Source of the DNA: Saccharibacillus sp. O23
GTDB taxonomy: Bacteria; Bacillota; Bacilli; Paenibacillales; Paenibacillaceae
Length of the DNA stretch: 64,000 nucleotides
Direction: 5' to 3'
Assembly (NCBI RefSeq): GCF_002205895.1
Contig: NZ_NJDE01000010.1
Location: 248,001-312,000 of the forward strand
In this document: piece by piece, positions 56,667 through 62,742 of the stretch
How positions within the stretch are numbered: position 1 is the first letter of the stretch
Layout of the letters: each line of letters starts with the position of its first letter
Program-made: the position numbers and the translations under genes
Notes under the pieces: model-generated
What the model saw: only the letters and a program-made list of their open reading frames with translations
What the model was told of the DNA's origin: nothing
Databases searched by the model: none

Positions 56667-57620
56667 ATGAACAAACAAACGGCAGGGATCCACCACATTA
56701 CGGCGATCGTCGGTCATCCGCAAAAAAACGTCGACTTCTATGCAGGCGTATTGGGACTTCGGTTGGTCAAACAAACGGTCAACTTCGACGATCCGGAAAC
56801 GTACCACTTCTACTTCGGCAACGAGGGCGGGCAGCCGGGCACGATCATGACGTTCTTCCCGTGGGCCAACGCTTACCGCGGCCAAGTCGGAGCGGGCCAA
56901 GTCGGTATCACGTCGTTCGCGATCCCGATCGGTTCGATGGGCTTCTGGCGGGAACGTCTCGCGAAATTCGACGTGGCGTTCACGGAACTGTCGCGTTTCG
57001 GCGAAGAGTATCTGGAATTCGACGATCCGCACGGCCTGCATCTGGAACTGGTGGAACGCGAAGCAGGGGAGATCAACACGTGGACGTTCGGCGGCGTGAC
57101 GCCTGAAGTCGCGATCAAAGGCTTCGGCGGAGCGACGCTGCTGTCGGCTCAGCCCGAACGTACGGCCGAATTGCTCGAACAAGTGATGGGACTGGAATTC
57201 GTCGGACAGCAAGGCGATCTGAGACGGTACCGTTCGATCGCGGACATCGGCAACGTGATCGACGTGAAAATGACGCCGGTCGCGCGCGGCACGATGGGCG
57301 TCGGAACCGTTCACCATATCGCTTGGCGGGCTCAAGACGACGCCGATCAGCGGGAATGGCAGGATTACGTGGCGGATAAAGGTTACGGCGTCACGCCGGT
57401 GCAGGACCGCAATTACTTCAACGCGGTATATTTCCGGGAGCACGGCGAGATTCTGTTCGAGATCGCGACCGACCCTCCGGGCTTCGCGCATGACGAAACG
57501 CCCGAAACGATGGGCACCGCGCTCAAACTGCCGGCGCAATACGAGCAGTACCGCGCGCAGCTCGAACAGACGTTGATTCCGTTCGAAGTCAGAAGCTTGG
57601 AAAAGGGCGGGGAGCAATGA
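56667..57620 (+). CDS. Ring-cleaving dioxygenase (MhqO-type), copy 1
   Basis: 317 residues from ATG 56667 with GGAGGG upstream. Two glyoxalase/VOC modules: GIHHITAIVGHPQKNVDFYAG at the start and TVHHIAWRAQDDADQREW in the second half. Metal ligands fit His in the HHI stretches and Glu in FEIATDPPGF. Homologues cleave hydroquinone-type rings as part of quinone and electrophile defence. It overlaps the second copy by one base. Confidence 0.85.
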   Translation: MNKQTAGIHHITAIVGHPQKNVDFYAGVLGLRLVKQTVNFDDPETYHFYFGNEGGQPGTIMTFFPWANAYRGQVGAGQVGITSFAIPIGSMGFWRERLAKFDVAFTELSRFGEEYLEFDDPHGLHLELVEREAGEINTWTFGGVTPEVAIKGFGGATLLSAQPERTAELLEQVMGLEFVGQQGDLRRYRSIADIGNVIDVKMTPVARGTMGVGTVHHIAWRAQDDADQREWQDYVADKGYGVTPVQDRNYFNAVYFREHGEILFEIATDPPGFAHDETPETMGTALKLPAQYEQYRAQLEQTLIPFEVRSLEKGGEQ

Positions 57621-58549
57621 TGCCGGTCACGCAGGGCATTCATCATATCACTTCGATGGTCAATTCCGCGCAGCGGACCGTCGACTTCTACAGCGGAGTG
57701 TTAGGACTGCGCCTTGTGAAAAAAACGGTGAATTTCGATCGTCCCGAAGTGTATCATCTGTATTTCGGCGACCCGGCAGGGTCGCCGGGCACGCTGTTGA
57801 CCTTTTTTCCATGGGAGAAACAGCCGCACGGACGGATCGGAAACGGGCAGGTCGGAACGGCCCGCTTGGCGGTTCCGGCCCGCTCGCTCGATTTCTGGCG
57901 CGAACGTTTGAAGTCTTTCGATATTCCGTTCAGAGCGGGAACGGCGTTCGGCGAAGCCTTCTTGTTTTTCGACGATCCGGACGGTCTGAGACTGGATCTG
58001 GTCGGCAGCGAATTCGAAGCTCGCGGCGAGGCATTCGGCGGGATCGGACGGGAAGAAGCGATCATCGGACTGGAGGGCGCCGTACTGTTGTCTTCGCAGC
58101 CGGAGCGCACGGCCGACGTTCTTCGGGATCTGCTCGGAATGGAGGAGATCGGCCGGGATCAAGGACGTATTCGTTTCCGGGCCGCCGGAGATCGGGGACG
58201 CGTGATCGATATCGCGATCCGTTCCGAAATCCGCGGACTGATGGGCGCGGGCACGGTGCACCATATCGCTTGGCGGGCGAAGAACGAAGCGGAGCTTTTG
58301 CAGTGGCGCGAACGGCTGGTCGAACAAGGATTCGCGCCGACGGAAACGAAGAACCGGAATTATTTCGAAGCCGTCTACTTCAAAGAACCCGGCGGAATCC
58401 TGTTCGAGATCGCGACCGATCCGCCGGGCTTCGCCGTCGACGAAGCCGAAGACGCGTTAGGCGAACGTCTGATGCTGCCGCCGTGGCTGGAGTCGGAGCG
58501 AGGCCGTTTCGACGATTTGCTGGCCGAGCTGCATAAGCCTACCCCTTAA
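57620..58549 (+). CDS. Ring-cleaving dioxygenase (MhqO-type), copy 2
   Basis: 309 residues from ATG 57620 (GGGGAG upstream; ATG 57617 is in frame too). Same two-VOC layout as copy 1: GIHHITSMVNSAQRTVDFYSG, VHHIAWRAKNEAELLQWRE, LFEIATDPPGFAVDE. Clearly a tandem paralogue, roughly half identical by eye, and coupled to copy 1. Metal ligands look intact. Confidence 0.85.
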   Translation: MPVTQGIHHITSMVNSAQRTVDFYSGVLGLRLVKKTVNFDRPEVYHLYFGDPAGSPGTLLTFFPWEKQPHGRIGNGQVGTARLAVPARSLDFWRERLKSFDIPFRAGTAFGEAFLFFDDPDGLRLDLVGSEFEARGEAFGGIGREEAIIGLEGAVLLSSQPERTADVLRDLLGMEEIGRDQGRIRFRAAGDRGRVIDIAIRSEIRGLMGAGTVHHIAWRAKNEAELLQWRERLVEQGFAPTETKNRNYFEAVYFKEPGGILFEIATDPPGFAVDEAEDALGERLMLPPWLESERGRFDDLLAELHKPTP

Positions 58550-58588
58550 CGGACAGGCGCGAGGCGAAGCCGAAGGTGCATTCACGTC

Positions 58589-58628
58589 AAAAAACCGACG
58601 AGCATTTAAGCTCGTCGGCCTTTTTTAT
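58589..58628. terminator. Bidirectional terminator
   Basis: CCGACGAGC (58595-58603) / GCTCGTCGG (58610-58618) with flanking A and T runs, serving the dioxygenase pair on + and the 48-residue gene on -. Confidence 0.88.
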
Positions 58629-58650
58629 GCGTTTTGCGCCAAAGGATTCT

Positions 58651-58797
58651 TCAATCGAACAGCTTAAAGATCAAGCGAAACATTCCGAAGATCAAGCGGG
58701 GGCCATAAGACAGCAGTTCGACCACGATTTCAAGCACGTCCAACAAGCCGTCGAACCGTCCTTCGCGTTCTCTGCGCCGTCGTCTTCTCCATGCCAT
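58651..58797 (-). CDS. 48-residue arginine-rich amphipathic protein
   Basis: Not part of any larger reading frame. Start at 58797 with a near-ideal GGAGGAGG 7 bases upstream; stop at 58651, just before a terminator. It begins MAWRRRRRRERE, continues with an acidic/aliphatic helix (FDGLLDVLEIVVELL) and ends YGPRLIFGMFRLIFKLFD, an aromatic/basic amphipathic helix. No family recognised. The strong ribosome site plus dedicated terminator make it a credible gene; function unknown (membrane-binding or nucleic-acid-binding are both possible). Confidence 0.6.
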   Translation of the reverse strand: MAWRRRRRREREGRFDGLLDVLEIVVELLSYGPRLIFGMFRLIFKLFD

Positions 58798-58962
58798 GAA
58801 AGTTCCTCCTCCGATCGCGAAAGTTGTTGATGCTTTCTATTACGAGCTTCCATGAAGCGAAGTTTCCCGAAATGCGTCCGTTTCGGCGAAAACGAAAAAA
58901 TCAACCCGAATTTAAGTCAGTTAATATAACATACAACCAAATATTTTACCCATTTTAGCTTG

Positions 58963-58979
58963 TTCGAAACGTTTTCGAA
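58963..58979. promoter_or_regulatory. Near-palindrome TTCGAAACGTTTTCGAA
   Basis: 17-bp imperfect dyad centred on AACGTT, about 130 bases before the 75-residue gene at 59112. Looks like a LacI/CcpA-type operator; a weak promoter TTGCAT (58991) - 18 bases - TAAAGT (59015) follows it. Confidence 0.35.
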
Positions 58980-59111
58980 ACGAAATAAATTTGCATTCCG
59001 TAACATGGGAGTGGTAAAGTTAGGATATTGAAAAAGGAGTGCAATTCCGATAGCCGTACTTATTTAACAGTTCGGACTGTCCGTTTGTGGGTCCTTAAGA
59101 AGGAGACTCAT

Positions 59112-59339
59112 ATGGAAATCGAAGAACAGAACGTAATGAAGGTGCAGGCCGATCTTCAACGCATTTTTACCAACGGCTATTTTGTCGTGATTCGGGTGCA
59201 CAATTCGGATGAACTGTTCGTGGGACAGATTACGGAGCTTGACCTGGATGGCGGGATGTTGACGATCGGGAAATGGGGAGAGCTGCAGAAGGTCGCCATT
59301 GAGAATATTTTGAGCGCGGAAGTACCGGGCCACGAGTAA
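59112..59339 (+). CDS. 75-residue small beta-rich protein, unknown
   Basis: ATG 59112 with AAGGAG upstream. Reads MEIEEQNVMKVQADLQRIF, then alternating strands: YFVVIRVHNSDELFVGQITE, LDGGMLTIGKW and LQKVAIENILSAEV. The pattern (strand-G-x-I-strand ... V-x-I-E-N-I-L-S) resembles small Sm-fold/YolD-like proteins, but the match is only by pattern. Followed by a terminator, so it is a single-gene unit. Confidence 0.65.
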   Translation: MEIEEQNVMKVQADLQRIFTNGYFVVIRVHNSDELFVGQITELDLDGGMLTIGKWGELQKVAIENILSAEVPGHE

Positions 59340-59400
59340 GAAATAGAGGAACGCTTTTGATCATATAGAAGCGACGGTCTGCAAGCCGTCGGTACGCGAA

Positions 59401-59436
59401 GAGGCTCCGTCGGATGACGGAGCCTCTCCTTTTTGG
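59401..59436 (+). terminator. Terminator of the 75-residue gene
   Basis: GAGGCTCCGTC (59401-59411) / GACGGAGCCTC (59416-59426), GGAT loop, T-rich tail. Confidence 0.88.
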
Positions 59437-59467
59437 CGCAGCCGCATAAGATGCCGTGCCGTAACGG

Positions 59468-59501
59468 AAAAAAGGCCCCGCCGAAGCGGAGCCTTTTTTG
59501 C
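59468..59501 (-). terminator. Terminator of the azoreductase gene
   Basis: AAAAGGC-CCGC / GCGG-GCCTTTT type hairpin with CGAA loop, with T run in the - direction. Confidence 0.8.
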
Positions 59502-59510
59502 AGAGAAAAA

Positions 59511-60137
59511 TTAGAATTTCGCCGCGAGTTCGGCTGCTTGTTTCACGCCTTCTTCGATGATCGAAGCCGCGCGGTCCGGGAATTGGTTGTGTCCTTCGAC
59601 AACGACCGTTTCCGGGTTTTGGATGCCCCAGAATCCCAGCGTGTTTTTCACGTAGTTCAAGGACATTTCCATGCCGCTCATCGGTTCGATGGAGTAAACG
59701 CCGCCGCGTGCTTGCAGCAGAGCGACTTTTTTGTCCGTTACCAGACCTACAGGACCTTCAGCGGTGTATTTGAACGTTTTGCCCGCTTGGTTCAGGTAGA
59801 AGAGGTAAGTGAGCAGTTGAGCCGGAATCGTGAAGTTCCAGAGCGGGAACGCGAATACGACTTTGTCGGCGCCCAGGAATTGGTCCAGGTAAGTGTTGGC
59901 CAGACCTGCCAGGCGTTGTTCTTCGGAAGTCGCTTCGATGCCGTTAGCCGCTTTGTACAGGCCGGTCATCATGTCGTTGTCGTAGTAAGGAAGATCGGCT
60001 TCGAACAGGTTCAGTTCGGTAACGAGATCGTCCGGGTGAGCGGCTTTATAGCTTTGTACGAAGCTGTCGTACAGTTTTACCGTAGCGGATTGGTCGGCCG
60101 GACGGTTGTTGGCTTTGATGAAGAGAACGTGAGTCAT
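59511..60137 (-). CDS. azoR: FMN-dependent NADH-azoreductase
   Basis: 208 residues. Flavodoxin-like fold: VLFIKANNRPADQSATVKLYDSF at the N-terminus (FMN phosphate loop), VVFAFPLWNFTIPAQLLTYL with the PLWNF flavin contact, and ALLQARGGVYS. Reduces azo dyes and quinones by two electrons. AzoR enzymes of Bacillus are under the quinone regulators YodB or MhqR; a TATCTTTA half-site that matches the dioxygenase operator lies in its upstream region (about 60158-60165). Confidence 0.92.
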   Translation of the reverse strand: MTHVLFIKANNRPADQSATVKLYDSFVQSYKAAHPDDLVTELNLFEADLPYYDNDMMTGLYKAANGIEATSEEQRLAGLANTYLDQFLGADKVVFAFPLWNFTIPAQLLTYLFYLNQAGKTFKYTAEGPVGLVTDKKVALLQARGGVYSIEPMSGMEMSLNYVKNTLGFWGIQNPETVVVEGHNQFPDRAASIIEEGVKQAAELAAKF

Positions 60138-60516
60138 GGAATAAGTTCCTCCTGAGCGATATCTTTAGTATTTAACTTTCTTAATTATAGTATATGAAAT
60201 AAAATAAATCGTCAAGTCCCAAAACGAAAAAAAGTTACCTAGCTAGGACGTTGACCGAATCGAATTTCCGTTTTAACGGTCGGCTTTGTCGATCGACGTA
60301 CGCGGCTGAATTTTAATCGGAATTTCAGGTTTCTATCAGGTACGCTTAAGCTTGGAACGTTATATTAATGACACAACCCCTCTGTAACATAGACTTTAAC
60401 CCCGGCGCTTCGGCGTCGGGGTCCTTTTTTTGTCCGGACCGCGCGCTCCATGCAAAAAGCCCCCGAAAACGGGGGCTTGGCTGCGGCTCGGCGGCCGCAG
60501 ACGGTCGCGATACGAT
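60138..60516. other. 379-bp intergenic region with a possible short RNA
   Basis: Near azoR is its A/T-rich promoter zone (on the - strand TTGACG then TACTAT or TATAAT). Further on, a TATATT (60361-60366) precedes about 60 bases that end in ACCCCGGCGC / GCGTCGGGGT and seven T (60399-60431), which could be a small RNA or a lone terminator. A second hairpin AAGCCCCC / GGGGGCTT (about 60456-60479) with T's on the - strand ends the gene at 60517-60660. No ORF of note. Confidence 0.5.
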
Positions 60517-60660
60517 TTAGATGAAGAACGACAGACCGACGACGGCCGCGATCGAACCGAGCGTAAAGAACAGAATCGTGCGCAGTTCGCGGATCATGAT
60601 CAAGCCTTCTTGTTTGTGATGATCTTCGGTGCGGTCAAAAAATTGTTTGTCTTTGGACAT
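60517..60660 (-). CDS. 47-residue single-helix membrane protein
   Basis: Start 60660 with GGAAGGAGGAA upstream on the - strand, and a terminator after the stop. Begins MSKDKQFFDRTEDHHKQEG and ends with one membrane helix, TILFFTLGSIAAVVGLSFFI. The charged N-terminus would be cytoplasmic or the helix may act as a tail anchor. No family recognised. Confidence 0.65.
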   Translation of the reverse strand: MSKDKQFFDRTEDHHKQEGLIMIRELRTILFFTLGSIAAVVGLSFFI

Positions 60661-60691
60661 CTCTTATTCCTCCTTCCGGATCACGTTCCTG

Positions 60692-61054
60692 TTAAGTCGG
60701 AATCCGGAAGAACGAGAGGAAGGAACCTCTGAATTTAAGCGGCCTGAGCAGGCGATGCTTCCGCAGGATCGGAATGCGAGAGTCCGCATGCAGGCTTTGC
60801 AAGGCCGCAGCCGCGCACATCGTCCCGAAGCCGAGTCCCAGAGGCAGCGCGGCCATATCGGGAACCGGCGTCTGATGGGAAGCGGCAGGCGGCGCGTATT
60901 GGTGCTGCTGGTGATAAGAAGAGTCGACGTTCGCGCCCGAAGCGTCGTTCTCGGAAGCCGCGAAACGAACGTCGGGCAGAAGCACGAACAGCAAGCAGAG
61001 CAGCAGAACGGCCGCTTTGGCATAAATCCGAGCGTTTTTCCCGTATCTCCGCAT
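60692..61054 (-). CDS. Small exported protein, unknown
   Basis: 120 residues. GGAGG 6 bases before the ATG on the - strand. N-terminal signal sequence (YAKAAVLLLCLLFVLLPDVRFA), then a His/Gln/Ala-rich middle (SSYHQQHQYAPPAASHQ) and a second apolar stretch (AALPLGLGFGTMCAAAAL), ending in a basic tail. No family recognised. Other overlapping frames here lack a ribosome site. Confidence 0.5.
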   Translation of the reverse strand: MRRYGKNARIYAKAAVLLLCLLFVLLPDVRFAASENDASGANVDSSYHQQHQYAPPAASHQTPVPDMAALPLGLGFGTMCAAAALQSLHADSRIPILRKHRLLRPLKFRGSFLSFFRIPT

Positions 61055-61149
61055 GTTTCGCCTCCATTCCCGATCCTCGTCTTCTTCTTATCATTATGGT
61101 CGGAAAAGAAGGGAACGGTCAAGGCGCTATCCGCGCTTTTTTGCCTAAG

Positions 61150-61524
61150 TCAACCGAACAGCAGAAATCCCGCAAGCACGAAGAGCAGCGCGAACAGCAC
61201 CAACATGAAGCCCAGCGTCAGGTTGACGGCCAAACGCGAGGCGCGAAAAACGCCTTCATTAATGTCGCGTCGCTTGCGTCGGTATTCGTGCGTGGCCGCC
61301 AGCAGCAGCGACAGCGCGAACGATAACGAACCGATGCCCGCGATCACCGCGAACACATGGGCTTTTTCTCCGTAAGTCGAATTGAACGTCAAACCGGCGG
61401 CCAGAAAACCGAGGCCCGCAACGGCGATGCAAGTGCGAATCCAAGCCAGATAAGTCCGTTCGTTGGCGAGATGCTGCTGGACGTAGCGGTTTTCGATCGA
61501 AGGGTCCGTTTGCCCGGGGTTCAT
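61150..61524 (-). CDS. DUF202 (YidH-like) membrane protein
   Basis: 124 residues from ATG 61524 with GGAGGAG upstream. Three hydrophobic helices; the opening YVQQHLANERTYLAWIRTCIA matches the DUF202 signature (LANERTFLAWIRT). Function of the family is unknown; some members are fused to or beside polyphosphate-polymerase (VTC) genes, which are not seen here. Confidence 0.85.
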   Translation of the reverse strand: MNPGQTDPSIENRYVQQHLANERTYLAWIRTCIAVAGLGFLAAGLTFNSTYGEKAHVFAVIAGIGSLSFALSLLLAATHEYRRKRRDINEGVFRASRLAVNLTLGFMLVLFALLFVLAGFLLFG

Positions 61525-61599
61525 CGTATAGCTCCTCCGTATCAGGGGAACCGCCGGAGCCGGACTGCCGTCCCGACGGAATCCGCAGGTAATCAAGCG

Positions 61600-62073
61600 T
61601 TACTCGAATACGAATTCGATCCGCGTGCCGTCCGGGTAATCTTCCAACGTATTGCCGACCCATGAGCCGGCCCCGCGGTTGTCCGAAGGCGCGACGTATT
61701 CGATATCGGCTCCCGTACCGCCTTCTTCGCACATCGCCATCGGCCACTCGTCGCGGTCGAAGCCTTTTTTGGTCGGAATGCCGCGCAGCGAATCTTCCCG
61801 ATTGGCTTTGGCGCCGTCCCGATCGATGGTACACACCGCGGATTCGCCTTTGGCGATCGCATGCTGAATATGCGCCGCCGTTTTCGGATAACGATCGGCG
61901 GGGAATTCGATGCGAACGACCTGTCCGTTTCCGCTGCCGGGAACGTCCAAATCCAGCATCGGAGCGACCAGCTTGTACAACTGCGGCGCGAACAAAGCCA
62001 ATAGGACGGCAATAACGATGGTAATCAGCGACGGCGCGCGTTTCTTGCTGCGATCGGATTTCTTTTTACTCAC
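61600..62073 (-). CDS. Membrane-anchored NucA/NucB-type deoxyribonuclease
   Basis: 157 residues from GTG 62073 with AAGGAGG upstream. A basic N-terminus and one helix ([21 protein letters not shown]) anchor or export the protein. The rest is the NucA/NucB nuclease domain: [15 protein letters not shown] holds the catalytic Asp/Glu, followed by [20 protein letters not shown]. Relatives are the competence DNA-entry nuclease NucA and the extracellular NucB; no competence genes are adjacent, so which role applies is open. Confidence 0.85.
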   Translation of the reverse strand: MSKKKSDRSKKRAPSLITIVIAVLLALFAPQLYKLVAPMLDLDVPGSGNGQVVRIEFPADRYPKTAAHIQHAIAKGESAVCTIDRDGAKANREDSLRGIPTKKGFDRDEWPMAMCEEGGTGADIEYVAPSDNRGAGSWVGNTLEDYPDGTRIEFVFE

Positions 62074-62162
62074 GCAAACGAGCCTCCTTAACCGGTAATC
62101 GGAGCTTCATTATACCGGAAAAGAGGCCGCGGCGCGCGAAATTTCGCAAAAGATATTCGAGC

Positions 62163-62345
62163 TTATTTGTCCAGTTCTTCGGAATCTTCCGGATCGTCCA
62201 GAAGAGGTTCGTCGCTCTCAAGATTGTCGCGGGTCAGCTTATCGAAAGAACCCGGATCGGTGTCTTCGTAACGCGGGTCGGCATCGGGAATGTTGTCCGG
62301 GCCCGGCCCTTTGTCTCTCAAATCGTCTTGACGGTCTCTGTTCAT
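62163..62345 (-). CDS. 60-residue acidic protein, unknown
   Basis: From ATG 62345 with GGGTGAG upstream on the - strand. Very acidic and Asp/Pro-rich: GPGPDNIPDADPRYEDTDPG and ESDEPLLDDPEDSEELDK. Likely intrinsically disordered and cytoplasmic. No family recognised. Confidence 0.6.
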   Translation of the reverse strand: MNRDRQDDLRDKGPGPDNIPDADPRYEDTDPGSFDKLTRDNLESDEPLLDDPEDSEELDK

Positions 62346-62742
62346 GACGCTCACCCTTTCCATAAAATAAAACCTGACTGTCTGTTAAATGCATACACGT
62401 TCGCCGGCTTGATGAAACATTTTTCATAATAGCGCTTTCCTGCGTTCACAAATGGCGAAATATCGACGTGCGGACGAGATTGAGCGTGCTGGGCTTCGCG
62501 AAGTCGAGGCCCGATATTGAAAGTGTGAAAAAAAGGGCGAAAATGAATGAAAACAGCATTCGTTTGGGATTGCTAATTACTGGTGAAATCCTTAAAGTAA
62601 AACGGTAGATTACGCGGCGGCGTCAAGCTTCGGCTTGTCGCGATTCGTTCGGAACTTACCCGAACCGCGTATGGCGGCCCGCCGTTCGAGGCGGCCCCGT
62701 GTTCCGCTCACGACATCAACCAAAAAAGGAAGTTAACCAATC
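62346..62742. other. Intergenic region with the long leader of the KimA-like gene
   Basis: About 400 bp with no ORF. Near 62493-62515 is a GGGC...GCCC hairpin. From about 62540 to 62680 the sequence is A/T-rich then GC-rich, with GGTGAAATCC (62581-62590), GGTAG (62604-62608) and CCCGAACCG (62659-62667). These recall pieces of the c-di-AMP (ydaO) riboswitch that controls kimA in Bacillus, but the full consensus is not met. The ribosome site AAGGAAG precedes the ATG at 62743. Confidence 0.35.

Noticed and set aside
58576-58904. Other open frames of 70-84 codons in the gap after the dioxygenase pair
   Set aside because: They cross a terminator or lack a ribosome site; the 48-residue frame at 58651-58797 explains the region better.
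62393-62418. Sigma-B promoter (GTTTCA - 14 - GTGTAT on the - strand) before the acidic 60-residue gene
   Set aside because: Only a partial match and many Paenibacillaceae lack sigma-B; not enough to annotate.
62540-62680. A definite c-di-AMP (ydaO) riboswitch
   Set aside because: Only short fragments match; the conserved GGGGGA and CAGCTAAC elements are missing. Kept as a finding, not a call.
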